A stretch of DNA of 64,000 bases from the NCBI GenBank assembly GCA_963711095.1, contig CAVQCX010000030.1:248001-312000 (forward strand), written 5' to 3'. The notes beneath the pieces are model-generated. The model did no database searches, was not told where the DNA came from, and worked only from the letters and a program-made list of their open reading frames with translations. Below, in pieces: positions 8,663 through 17,070 of the stretch. Within the stretch, counting starts at the first letter, position 1. Every line of letters starts with the position of its first letter. Position numbers and translations under genes: made by a program. The DNA is from CAVQCX01 sp963711095. Lineage in GTDB: Bacteria > Pseudomonadota > Gammaproteobacteria > Chromatiales > Chromatiaceae.

Positions 8663-10841
8663 GCAGCTCGATCACCACAACTACCTCTATTACGTCCTCG
8701 ACCGCCCGGAGATCCCCGACAGCGAGTACGACCGCCTGCTGCGCGAGCTCCAGACCCTGGAGACCGAGCACCCGGATCTGGTGACACCCGACTCGCCCAC
8801 CCAGCGGGTGGGGGCGGCGCCGCTGGAGGCCTTCGAGGAGGTGGTCCACCGCTTGCCCATGCTCTCGCTCGCCAACGCCATGGACGAGCAGGAGATGCGC
8901 GATTTCGATCGGCGGGTGCGCGAGCGCCTCGGCCTCGAGGGGTCTGTCGCCTACGAGGCCGAGCCCAAGCTGGATGGCCTCGCGGTTAGCCTGCGCTACG
9001 ATCACGGCCGGCTCGTGGAAGGGGCGACCCGCGGCGACGGTACCCGCGGCGAGAACGTCACCCAGAATCTGCGCACCATCGGCGCCATCCCCCTGCGGCT
9101 GCGCGGACGGGGCTGGCCCGAGCTCCTGGAGGTGCGCGGCGAGGTATTCATGTCCAGGGAGGGCTTCCAGGCGCTCAACGAGCGCCAGGCGCAGAAGGGT
9201 GAGAAGACCTTCGTCAACCCGCGAAACGCCGCGGCCGGGAGTCTCCGCCAGCTCGATCCGCGCATCAGCGCACAGCGGCCGCTGCAATTCCTGTGCTACG
9301 GCTGGGGCGAGATCAGCGGCGGTGTGCCGGGCGCCACCCAGAGCGCGGTCATCGAGCAAATCAAGGAGTGGGGGCTGCCGGTCTCCCCCGAGCGGCAGGT
9401 GCTGGCGGGTGTCGAGGCCTGCCTGGTCTACCGCGAAGCGCTGGCGCGGCGCCGCGACGGGCTCGACTACGACATCGACGGGGTCGTCTTCAAGGTCGAT
9501 GATCTGGCGGCCCAGGAACGGCTGGGCTTCGTCTCCCGCGCCCCGCGCTGGGCGGTGGCCTTCAAGTTCCCCGCCCAGGAGGAGCTCACCACCGTGGAAG
9601 CGGTGGAGTTTCAGGTCGGACGCACCGGGGCGGTCACCCCGGTCGCCCGTCTCAGGCCGGTCTTCGTCGGCGGGGTGACGGTGAGCAACGCCACCTTGCA
9701 CAACATGGACGAGATCGAGCGCAAGGACGTGCGCCTCGGGGACACGGTGTTCGTGCGCCGCGCCGGGGACGTCATCCCCGAGGTGGTGCGGGTGCTGCCC
9801 GAGCGCCGCCCCGAGGGGACCCGCAAGGTCGAGCTGCCCCGGGTCTGTCCGGTGTGCGGCTCCGAGATCGTGCGCCCCGATGGCGAGGCCATCGCCCGCT
9901 GCTCGGGGGGGCTGTTCTGCGCCGCCCAGCGCAAGGAGGCCATCAAGCACTTCGCCTCGCGCCGGGCCATGGACATCGAAGGCCTGGGCGACAAGCTGGT
10001 CGAGCAGCTGGTGGAGCGCGAGCTGGTCCGTGATCCTGCCGATCTCTATCTTCTCCGCGAGGATGCGCTCGCCGGGCTGGAGCGCATGGCTGAGAAGTCC
10101 GCCCGGAATCTGGTGGAGGCCCTGGAGCAGAGCAAACAGACCAGCCTGGCGCGCTTCCTCTACGCGCTCGGCATCCTGGGGATCGGCGATGCCATGGCCG
10201 GCCTGCTGGCGCAGACCCTTGGCGCGCTGGAGCGGGTGCGCCGCCTGCGCTTGGCTGACCTGATCGAGATCACCCCCACTCGCGCCGGACGAATCCGCAG
10301 CACCGTAGCCGATCTGCCCGGGCAGCAGCGCTCCCCGGCAGCGCTGGAGGCATTGCCCGGCATGAAGTGGTTCCACCACGTCCACGGCCTGCTGCTCGCC
10401 GAACGCTTCGCCAGTTTGGCCGACGTGGCGGCTGCCACCGACGATCAGATCGCGAGCACCCCAAGCGTGCGCATCGAAGGGGTAGGGGAGGCCCTGGCCG
10501 AGAAGCTGGTTACTTTCTTCCGCCAACCGCACAACATCGAAGTCATCGACGGGCTTATCGCCGCCGGGGTCACCTGGCCCGAGAGCACCGCCCCTGCCAT
10601 CACCGCCGATCTGCCCCTGGCCGGCAAGACCTTCGTCCTCACCGGCGCGCTCAGCCGCCCCCGGGACGAGGTCAAAGGGCAGCTGGAGGCCCTGGGCGCC
10701 AAGGTCGCCGGCAGTGTCTCCAAGAAAACCGACTACGTCGTCGCCGGCGCAGACCCTGGCTCCAAGCTCGACAAGGCGCAGTCGCTGGGGGTCGCGGTCC
10801 TCGACGAGCCCGCGCTCGAGCAGCTCATCGCCACCCTGTAA
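8616..10841 (+). CDS. ligA: NAD-dependent DNA ligase LigA with an insertion in the HhH domain
   Basis: LigA seals nicks during replication and repair using NAD. The start is the ATG at 8616 (MTAQTPVRDRVSWLREQL), giving 741 aa; usual length is about 670. The order is Ia domain, adenylation domain with the catalytic lysine Lys118 in EPKLDGLAV, OB fold and a Cys4 zinc finger (RVCPVCGSEIV to GGLFCAA). Helix-hairpin-helix motifs and a C-terminal BRCT domain (LAGKTFVLTGALSRPRDEV) follow. Compared with the E. coli type there are about 60-65 extra residues inside the HhH region, after GIGDAMAGLLAQTLGALE. They include TRAGRIRSTVADLPGQQ and LPGMKWFHHVHGLL. The leader is a tandem repeat of the gene start. 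Confidence 0.95.
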   Translation: MTAQTPVRDRVSWLREQLDHHNYLYYVLDRPEIPDSEYDRLLRELQTLETEHPDLVTPDSPTQRVGAAPLEAFEEVVHRLPMLSLANAMDEQEMRDFDRRVRERLGLEGSVAYEAEPKLDGLAVSLRYDHGRLVEGATRGDGTRGENVTQNLRTIGAIPLRLRGRGWPELLEVRGEVFMSREGFQALNERQAQKGEKTFVNPRNAAAGSLRQLDPRISAQRPLQFLCYGWGEISGGVPGATQSAVIEQIKEWGLPVSPERQVLAGVEACLVYREALARRRDGLDYDIDGVVFKVDDLAAQERLGFVSRAPRWAVAFKFPAQEELTTVEAVEFQVGRTGAVTPVARLRPVFVGGVTVSNATLHNMDEIERKDVRLGDTVFVRRAGDVIPEVVRVLPERRPEGTRKVELPRVCPVCGSEIVRPDGEAIARCSGGLFCAAQRKEAIKHFASRRAMDIEGLGDKLVEQLVERELVRDPADLYLLREDALAGLERMAEKSARNLVEALEQSKQTSLARFLYALGILGIGDAMAGLLAQTLGALERVRRLRLADLIEITPTRAGRIRSTVADLPGQQRSPAALEALPGMKWFHHVHGLLLAERFASLADVAAATDDQIASTPSVRIEGVGEALAEKLVTFFRQPHNIEVIDGLIAAGVTWPESTAPAITADLPLAGKTFVLTGALSRPRDEVKGQLEALGAKVAGSVSKKTDYVVAGADPGSKLDKAQSLGVAVLDEPALEQLIATL

Positions 10842-10893
10842 CGCAAGCCAAGGTCGCCGAGGCGGCTCGCCTCCCACGACCGGTGCTCCGCCC

Positions 10894-10920
10894 GCTGTAG
10901 GAGGCCAGCCCTCTGGCCGA
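10894..10920. repeat. REP-like palindrome after ligA
   Basis: The sequence CTGTAGGAGGCCAG-CCCT-CTGGCCGA contains the inverted repeat GGCCAG/CTGGCC (10903-10918). The same core, in reverse orientation and with a GGGG loop, occurs at 24143-24158 and 27253-27268. It is a dispersed palindromic repeat that may also end the ligA transcript, although no T-run follows. Confidence 0.55.
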
Positions 10921-11061
10921 TGCCGAATCTGCAAGAATCGTCGCAAGGCGGCGCTTTCGCCCCCTTGCACTTCTCGATAAAGCCGTCTACAAATCCCTCA
11001 TCTGCACCCGCCACGGACATGACCAGGCGCGCGGAATGGAGCCAAAACAGGGAGATCCACG

Positions 11062-12111
11062 ATGCCAGATTGCTGCCACAATCCCGTTCATTGCATCCTG
11101 CCGCCGTACATTCTCGATCGGTTGAGCCGATCCGCGGACGAGAAGATCCGCAGGCTTGCTATCGATGCCGTCGCGGCTGCGGCCGCCATGCGTGCGCAAC
11201 GCTCGATTCTCGCTACGCTGCCGGCGATGTCCGCCATTCCTTCGCCCGCCGGCAGCGAGAACCGTTTGGTGTACGACATGAAGCATGGCTCCACCTGGTC
11301 GCTGCCCGGTACTCTGGTGCGCAAGGAAGGCGACGGACCGGTGCAGGACGTCGCGGTCAACGAAGCGTACGATTATTCGGGCCACGTCTATGACTTCTAC
11401 AGACAGATTTTCTCCCGCAATTCTCTCGACGACAGGGGAATGTCGCTGATATCAAGCGTGCACATCGGCGACAATTTCAGTAACGCCTTCTGGAACGGTG
11501 AGCAGATGGCCTATGGTGACGGAGACGGCTCACTGTTTCTGCGCTTTACCAAGGCGCTCGACGTGGTGGGCCATGAGCTTACGCACGGTGTCGTGACGCA
11601 CACCTGCAATCTCCAGTACCAGGACGAGTCGGGCGCTCTGAACGAGCACTTTGCCGACGTCATGGGGGCGCTGATCGCGCAATGGCAGCGGGGTCAGACC
11701 GTCGATCAGGCCGCTTGGACGATCGGCGCCGAGATCATGGGTCCGGGGACCACGGCAGAATGCCTGCGCACCTTCAAAGCCGAGCCGGCCTATACGGGCG
11801 ATCCGATGCTTGGCGATGATCCCCAGCCGAAACACCTCAAGGACAAGTATACGGGCTCGTCTGACCATGGCGGGGTCCATATCAATTCCGGCATTCCCAA
11901 CCATGCGTTCTTCCTGGCGGCCATGGAGATCGGCGGCTACGCATGGGAAAAGACGGGCCGGATCTGGTACAAGGCCTTGCGTGCGCTGAATCAGACCAGC
12001 GACTTTCGAGAAATGGTCGAGGAAACCGAAGCCTCTGCGCTGTCGCTCTACGGGTCCGGCAGCGCCGAGCAGCAGTCGGTGCAAAAGGCGTGGAAAGACG
12101 TGGGATTCTGA
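11062..12111 (+). CDS. Protealysin-like M4 (thermolysin family) zinc metalloprotease
   Basis: A 349-aa neutral protease. The zinc-binding HELTHG (His, Glu, His) lies at about residues 172-177. The third ligand is in GALNEHFADVMG, and the catalytic His region is DHGGVHINSGIPNHAFF. There is no signal peptide. The short N-terminal pro-region contains PPYIL (residues 14-18), the motif seen in protealysin precursors, which distinguishes this branch from secreted thermolysins. Members act inside or leak from the cell and are linked to invasion or stress in Serratia. The downstream gene encodes an emfourin-like inhibitor, fitting the protealysin operon layout. Confidence 0.92.
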   Translation: MPDCCHNPVHCILPPYILDRLSRSADEKIRRLAIDAVAAAAAMRAQRSILATLPAMSAIPSPAGSENRLVYDMKHGSTWSLPGTLVRKEGDGPVQDVAVNEAYDYSGHVYDFYRQIFSRNSLDDRGMSLISSVHIGDNFSNAFWNGEQMAYGDGDGSLFLRFTKALDVVGHELTHGVVTHTCNLQYQDESGALNEHFADVMGALIAQWQRGQTVDQAAWTIGAEIMGPGTTAECLRTFKAEPAYTGDPMLGDDPQPKHLKDKYTGSSDHGGVHINSGIPNHAFFLAAMEIGGYAWEKTGRIWYKALRALNQTSDFREMVEETEASALSLYGSGSAEQQSVQKAWKDVGF

Positions 12112-12249
12112 CAGGATCGACCCGACGAGTATCCTCCGGCAGGCATTTTGCCGAGATCCCGCCAGGCGTCGTTGCGATGCGGCTATGTCCGGGGAGCGCT
12201 CTGCACTGTAATATTACCGAAGATCGCGGTTGCAGGGGTTTTCCACGAG

Positions 12250-12540
12250 ATGCGCATCGTCATGATTGAATCAGGCGGCTTTGTCGGCATTCCGGTGCGC
12301 TACGAAGTGGACCTCACGGCCCTCGGCGCGGAAGCCGTCACGGCACTGGAGCGCGCCATCGACAAATCGATGTTCGAGCCGGAACCCCTGCCGACCAGTG
12401 CCGGAGGCGTTTCGATCCGCCTGGAGCGCGATGATGGCAGCACAGGCGAGCTGACCGTCTCGAATGCTAAGGCATCCCCCGAGGTGGGTCCTCTGGTCCA
12501 ACGACTGCGCGCCTGTGCGCGAGTGATGCGGGGGTCGTAG
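12250..12540 (+). CDS. Emfourin-like inhibitor of the adjacent M4 protease
   Basis: A 96-aa protein starting MRIVMIESGGFVGIP. Emfourin is a small intracellular inhibitor encoded next to protealysin, and family members share an N-terminal SGGFxG-type strand and a hydrophobic beta core. Both are visible here (ESGGFVGIPVRYEVDL). The C-terminal half (GGVSIRLERDDGSTGEL) looks like a second strand pair. I chose the ATG at 12250; upstream in-frame codons to 12148 lack coding character. The 138-bp spacer after the protease could carry its own promoter, which would favour inhibitor excess. Identification rests on context plus a short motif. Confidence 0.7.
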   Translation: MRIVMIESGGFVGIPVRYEVDLTALGAEAVTALERAIDKSMFEPEPLPTSAGGVSIRLERDDGSTGELTVSNAKASPEVGPLVQRLRACARVMRGS

Positions 12541-12661
12541 GCATCAGAAAAGGATTTCGCCGGTCGACAGACCGATGCTCAGGACGGCGGACGTAATACC
12601 TCAGGGCTCGTAGCCTGATGGAACGATGGTGAGGACGTCCCTCGCAAAAGGAGCTGCGCAC

Positions 12662-13927
12662 ATGGAAACCAAGGCAAGCCTAATATGCTCACAGCTGTTG
12701 ACGCTGGTCGTGCTGTCCAGCCTGACCGCGCTGCCGGCCTATGCCCAGGACGACCTGGCGTCCCTGCAGGAGCAAAAGGCGCGTCTGGCGCTCGAGGCGT
12801 CCATAGAGAAGTCGCGCGCGGACATAGCCGACAGCATACGCAAGCAGCGGGAGAATCAGGCGCTGGCGGATCTTGCCATCCGCCAGAAGCAGGCTGAAGC
12901 GAGGAAGGCCGAAGCAGACGCCCGGAAAGGGGAGGCGCTCGCCAGCATCCCGCCCACCGAGATCAAAGCACTTTCCGGGTCGGTCGACGTAAAGTCATTC
13001 GGATCGGCAGGACTGGTGGTAGCCGTAGACCTGGCGAAGAGTCTGGCGAAAGACCTGTGCGGGGAGATCAAAGCGACCCTGACTATCGGCAAGGTCGCGG
13101 TCTTCGATGCGCAGACGGCATCCGGGGTTATTGCTGCGCGGGCCCTGGAGAAACAGATCGATCTTCTCGCGTCCTCCTTGGACGGGGCATTGACCGGACC
13201 CGAGGAAGGCGCATGGAAGACTTTCGCGGCCGCCGGTTTCGATGCAGCAATCGCAACCGGAGCCATAAAGGCATTCGCGGATCTGGCCTCGCTGTTCAAG
13301 ACCAACGTCATCGCGACGAGCACGGATTTCCCGGACCGGAAGCGCTTTTTCGTGACCGCGATGGCGAGCGATTGTGGTGACAGGCTTGCCAGTCTGGGCG
13401 CGGGCTACGTCGGCGAGCTGGACCCCACCGGGATGGAAGATCTGGTGAGAAAGACCCTCAAGATATTGCAGGACAGGGCAAAGCTGCAGGCGCGCATCGA
13501 CGAATTGAAAGCCAGCGCCGGGAAGGAGAAGGACCCTGTAACGAAACGTCAGCTTCAGAGCCAGCTTGACGGCTTGAACGCCATTCGCAAGGAGGTGGAC
13601 GATTTCATGAACGGCATCAAGCCGGGTGAAATGAGCGACAAGTCAACCCTGGCGGTGGCGTCCAGATATTTCGCCGAATCAAGGCGCATCAACAATGCCA
13701 AAATCCTGGACCTGGATATCACGCTTGAAGGGCTATCGATAGTCAAATCCAATATCTTTACGGGCCAGAAGCTGAGGCTGAGCGCCACGGGAATATTGTC
13801 ATACCGGATACAGGAAATGGACGGAACGCTGATCAAGGCCGGCGTGATGCGCCGGATCGCCAAACCAATCAGTGTAAATCTCAGGGGGTACGATCCGAAG
13901 GATGTCTTCTGGAGCGGTGCAGAATGA
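12662..13927 (+). CDS. Secreted or periplasmic coiled-coil protein of unknown function
   Basis: This 421-aa protein starts at 12662, behind the ribosome site AAAAGGAG (about 12646-12653). Residues 1-29 are a signal peptide ending ALPAYAQDD. A highly charged Ala/Lys/Glu helix (residues about 30-100) follows, then a globular part with two cysteines, and another Lys/Glu-rich helix (about 275-310, KASAGKEKDPVTKRQLQSQL). I do not recognise the family. It follows the protease/emfourin pair on the same strand by 121 bp, so a link to that module is possible but unproven. Confidence 0.7.
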   Translation: METKASLICSQLLTLVVLSSLTALPAYAQDDLASLQEQKARLALEASIEKSRADIADSIRKQRENQALADLAIRQKQAEARKAEADARKGEALASIPPTEIKALSGSVDVKSFGSAGLVVAVDLAKSLAKDLCGEIKATLTIGKVAVFDAQTASGVIAARALEKQIDLLASSLDGALTGPEEGAWKTFAAAGFDAAIATGAIKAFADLASLFKTNVIATSTDFPDRKRFFVTAMASDCGDRLASLGAGYVGELDPTGMEDLVRKTLKILQDRAKLQARIDELKASAGKEKDPVTKRQLQSQLDGLNAIRKEVDDFMNGIKPGEMSDKSTLAVASRYFAESRRINNAKILDLDITLEGLSIVKSNIFTGQKLRLSATGILSYRIQEMDGTLIKAGVMRRIAKPISVNLRGYDPKDVFWSGAE

Positions 13928-14218
13928 GGAAGCGATCGGGCGACGGCTTGGCGTGGGAGCCGCGGGGGTCAGAGCAGCTCGACTCGGCGCAGGTTGCCGG
14001 ACCCATAGATTCCATGGGATGGACGGACAACGGCCTTCAAAGAGTGTGCCAAATGATGCATGATAGCCCGCTCGGCGTGGCGGGAGCCGCGCCTGTCGAT
14101 GGTGCCGTCCGGCCGCACGGCCGGGGCTTTCCCGACATCCCGCTCGGCGGCTCGGGGCTCCGTGCTGCCTTAGCACTGATGAACGCGGCGCGCCCCCTGG
14201 GCAAGGGGCACGGCCGCC

Positions 14219-14854
14219 ATGAGCTGGAAGACTATGGTCGAAAAGATCGTCAGCCTGTTGGCCGGGCTCATCATCTCCACCATTTCGCATCTGGGCTACG
14301 GCGGCATTGTCCTGTTGATGGCGATAGAGAGCGCCTGCATCCCGCTGCCCTCGGAGATCATCATGCCCTTCTCGGGATACCTGGTGTTTACCGGGCGCAT
14401 GAGCCTCTGGGCCGTGAGCGCGGCCGGGGCGCTGGGCTGCGTGCTGGGCTCCCTGCTGGCCTATGGGGTGGGCGCCCGAGGCGGGCGGCCGCTGATCGAG
14501 AGATACGGAAAATTCGTGCTGATCTCGCATCATGACCTGGACCTGGCGGACCGCTGGTTCCAACGCCATGGCGACATCACCATCTTCGTCGGGCGCCTGC
14601 TGCCGGTGGTGCGCACCTTCATCGCCTTTCCGGCTGGGGTCGCGCGTATGGCGATGGGGCGGTTCGTCGTCTACACCTTCGTCGGATCGTTCATCTGGTG
14701 CTGGATACTGGCCTGGATCGGCCAGAAGCTCGGGGAGCACTGGAACACCCTCGGCGCCTATTTCCACCGCTTCGACGCCGTGATCGGCCTGGTCCTGGTG
14801 GCTGGGGTCGTGTGGTACGTTTGGCGGCATGTCAAGCACATGCGGACCGTCTGA
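14219..14854 (+). CDS. DedA-family inner membrane protein
   Basis: DedA/VTT-fold proteins are inner membrane transporters or scramblases, several implicated in recycling the undecaprenyl-phosphate lipid carrier. The 211-aa protein has the family signature around residues 35-55, ESACIPLPSEIIMPFSGYL. It also has a glycine-rich helix (GALGCVLGSLLAYGVGARGG) and the conserved FVGRLLPVVRTFIAFPAGVARM. The C-terminus is a long hydrophobic helix ending in basic residues. Length is normal. The gene stands alone and is followed by a REP-like hairpin. The 291-bp gap before it holds no recognisable gene. Confidence 0.9.
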   Translation: MSWKTMVEKIVSLLAGLIISTISHLGYGGIVLLMAIESACIPLPSEIIMPFSGYLVFTGRMSLWAVSAAGALGCVLGSLLAYGVGARGGRPLIERYGKFVLISHHDLDLADRWFQRHGDITIFVGRLLPVVRTFIAFPAGVARMAMGRFVVYTFVGSFIWCWILAWIGQKLGEHWNTLGAYFHRFDAVIGLVLVAGVVWYVWRHVKHMRTV

Positions 14855-14886
14855 CGCGGACCGGCTGTTCCGCGGTCAGTTTTGAT

Positions 14887-14921
14887 CCCCTCACCCCGGC
14901 CCTCTCCCGGGGGAGAGGGGG
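14887..14921. repeat. REP-like palindrome, fourth copy of the zipA-ligA hairpin motif
   Basis: CCCCTCACCCCGGCCC-TCTCCCGGGGGAGAGGGG is the reverse complement of the motif at 8417-8452, almost base for base. It lies 30 bp after the dedA stop, between convergent genes, where such palindromes often act as transcript ends. Confidence 0.75.
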
Positions 14922-14997
14922 CGGGGAGCGCGAGGAAGGCCTCGGTGGGCGACCCGGGCCCGGTGTTACGGGGGGTTGTCTCCGCCGGAGTCCCTTC

Positions 14998-15816
14998 TCA
15001 AGAGGTCTTTCGGCCCTGGGCATAGAGCACTTCGACGCGCAGGGGGATGCCCTGTGGGAGGGCGAGGGCCGCGATCTCGGCCAGGTGCTCCGCGCGGAAG
15101 CGGCGCAGGTCGGCCTCGGACAGCTGATTGAGCAGGCGGCGGAATCCGGCATACCAGAGGATCTCCCACCAGTCATCGGCGGCGTCCAACGGGTAGCTCA
15201 GGTCTCGTCGCAGGGTCCGGATGTCCTCCAGCCCGGCTGCCGCAAGCAGGGCCTCGTTGAGCGTCTCGTCGCCCAGACGCTTCCAGCTCAGGGGCGGAAC
15301 GCTGATGCCGTAAGCCTCGATCCGGGTCAGGAAGAGGTCGACATTGGGCGAGAACGAGGGCCCGGAGAAGCCGCAGATCAGCAGCCGGCCGCCGGGCTTC
15401 AAGTGCGCGACTATGCCCCGCAGACAGGCCTCCATGTCCTCGACAAAGAACAATGCGAAGGCGGCCGTGGCACAATCGAAATGTCCCAGGGGGAGGTCCA
15501 GGGCGGTCATGTCCATGGCATACAGTGCGACATTGGTCAGCCCTCGCTCGGCGGTCTTGGCCGCCGCCTGCTGCAGCATGCCCTCGGACGCGTCGATCCC
15601 GGTCACCCGCCCGCGTGGGAGGCCCGCTGCCAGGGCAAGCGCTACCGCGCCGGTGCCGGTTCCCAGATCCAGGATCTGCTCGTCGCCGGTGAGCCGCAGC
15701 TGCTCGACGAGCAGCGCGGCGCTGTCCGGGAAGAATCTCAGGGCCGGACGGTCATAGCCGGGTGCGACGGTATTGAAGGTCTGGCGGATGAATTCCTTGC
15801 GCTGGGCTTCGTCCAT
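14998..15816 (-). CDS. Class I SAM-dependent methyltransferase (UbiE-like fold)
   Basis: A 272-aa cytoplasmic methyltransferase. The SAM-binding motif I is ILDLGTGTGAVALAL (residues about 48-62), motif II is VTGIDASEGML, and the post-motif region is HLKPGGRLLICGF. The N-terminus (RQTFNTVAPGYDRPALRFF) resembles the UbiE/Coq5 group, which methylates quinones and small molecules. The substrate is not indicated, and no quinone genes are nearby. It converges on dedA. Confidence 0.82.
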   Translation of the reverse strand: MDEAQRKEFIRQTFNTVAPGYDRPALRFFPDSAALLVEQLRLTGDEQILDLGTGTGAVALALAAGLPRGRVTGIDASEGMLQQAAAKTAERGLTNVALYAMDMTALDLPLGHFDCATAAFALFFVEDMEACLRGIVAHLKPGGRLLICGFSGPSFSPNVDLFLTRIEAYGISVPPLSWKRLGDETLNEALLAAAGLEDIRTLRRDLSYPLDAADDWWEILWYAGFRRLLNQLSEADLRRFRAEHLAEIAALALPQGIPLRVEVLYAQGRKTS

Positions 15817-15949
15817 CGCTCGGGTCCTGAGGAGTGGCCGATCAGGCTAGCATGCCCGAGGAGCAACAGGGATCTGGTGGGCGCTTGGCTGGACGGGAAA
15901 GCGAAGCGCATCCCGCCGTCCGACGAAGGTGGCGTGAGGAAGGAGAGGC

Positions 15950-16195
15950 ATGGCGAAGGTGAAGAAAAAGCTCACGGCTGCACAGAAACGCGCCAGGAAG
16001 GCGGCGAAGGCCGAGAGACAGAGAAAGTACATGTGGATATTCATCAACGGCAAGCAGGTGCGGGTGGACAGGCCGCAGCTGATAGACGGCATGGACCCGG
16101 ATGAATTCATTCGTCGCAACGCCGACCCGATCTGGCTGCACCAGAATGAGATGTGGGAGTATCTTTCAGAGGAGGAGCATGATCCGCCCGATTAG
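15950..16195 (+). CDS. Small basic conserved-looking protein, function unknown
   Basis: An 81-aa protein with a lysine-rich N-terminus (MAKVKKKLTAAQKRARKAAK) and an acidic C-terminus (SEEEHDPPD). The middle part, WIFINGKQVRVDRPQLIDG, looks folded. A ribosome site, GGAAGGAGAGG, lies just upstream. The split charge pattern suggests nucleic-acid binding, but this is only a guess. It stands alone between the methyltransferase and the hairpin array. Confidence 0.6.
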   Translation: MAKVKKKLTAAQKRARKAAKAERQRKYMWIFINGKQVRVDRPQLIDGMDPDEFIRRNADPIWLHQNEMWEYLSEEEHDPPD

Positions 16196-16437
16196 GCGGA
16201 TGGAGCTTGTCCGGGAGCCCGCTCGATCGGCGGGGGCCCTCTCGGACTGCCGGATGTTCGGCCCCTGGGTGAGGTGGCGGGGTAATTCCCCGCTGCTCCG
16301 CCACGAAGCTGGGACCCGATTTATTCACTTGGGGAAACCCCGGCTTTGCCGGGGGACTCATGAGGTTTGACCTTTGCGGCGGTCGGCCTGAAAAGACGGT
16401 CTGAGTGCGGAGCGGAGCGTTGCGGGAGTGCGGTCCG

Positions 16438-16745
16438 GGATGGGCCCGTCGGGACACGCCGTGAATCCCTGCTGGCGCTACGCAGTCCCCGCTACGCTGG
16501 CAGGTCCCGGGCTCAGCATCCGTGCTGAGCCCGTTCGGCCGGAAAAAGCGCCACTGGCGCTTTTCCTACTCGGCCTCACCCCTGGAGGCTCGGGAGCCGC
16601 CTTGCTGGCGCCAAGCCATCCTGCTTGGCTTGCAAGTCCGGGGTTTGCCATCCCTGGCAAACCCGTTCGGCGGGAGGAATGTCCACCGGACATTCCTCTT
16701 TTCCGCCTCACCCAGGCGGCTCAGGGTCCCGCCAGACCCACCCCG
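16438..16745. repeat. Array of variable hairpins with constant ATCC loops and linkers
   Basis: At least five perfect or near-perfect hairpins follow each other. 16509-16532 has a 9-bp stem around ATCCGT. 16544-16564 has stem AAAAGCGCC/GGCGCTTTT. About 16612-16632 has stem GCCAAGC/GCTTGGC around a CATCCT loop. 16641-16664 has a 10-bp stem around TCCC. 16675-16697 has stem AGGAATGTCC/GGACATTCCT. Two units share linkers (GTTCGGC.GG between hairpins, then CCTCACCC and a GGCTC.GG tail), while the stems differ completely in sequence but stay paired. GGGACACGCCGTGAATCC precedes the array. No coding frame explains it. Confidence 0.7.
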
Positions 16746-16803
16746 GATCGCTGGAGAGAGCGGAGTCAGTTGTAAGCCCCCGGCTTTGCCGGGGATCATT
16801 TAA

Positions 16804-17040
16804 CCTAGAAGCGGCAGTTGAACGGCCGCCAGGGTGCGTGCGGCGTGGTGCCTGGCAAGGCATGACGAGGCGGAATAGTCATTCTATTCCAACGAGTTAT
16901 AACGCAGCCAGGCGCCGCGCGGTGCGTGCCCTGGTGGTCGTAGCGGCCATCACCCCATGGGTGAGTACCAAGTTTGTCCAGAACCATAGTCCAAGCAATC
17001 ACTCGATCGCTACGCGAAGCGGTCAACTGCTGTTTCTAGG
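16804..17040. mobile_element. 237-bp MITE-like element with terminal inverted repeats, TTTAA flanks
   Basis: The left end is CCTAGAAGCGGCAGTTGA and the right end, read inward, is CCTAGAAACAGCAGTTGA; they match at 16 of 18 bases. Both sides are flanked by TTTAA (16799-16803 and 17041-17045), which looks like a target duplication. There is no transposase gene inside. Ends beginning CCTAG with TTAA-like targets recall the IS1380 group, but that assignment is tentative. The right 122 bp recur, inverted, at 47077-47198. The element lies directly before the oxidoreductase start at 17071. Confidence 0.7.
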
Positions 17041-17070
17041 TTTAACTTTCCTCGATATGCGGAGGCGCCT

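Noticed and set aside
8361..10970. An 869-codon open frame on the minus strand opposite ligA
   Set aside because: It is the antisense shadow of ligA and its leader in GC-rich DNA, with no motif of its own.
16438..16745. CRISPR array
   Set aside because: Constant parts are short and irregularly spaced, and the variable parts are self-complementary; no cas genes are in the window.
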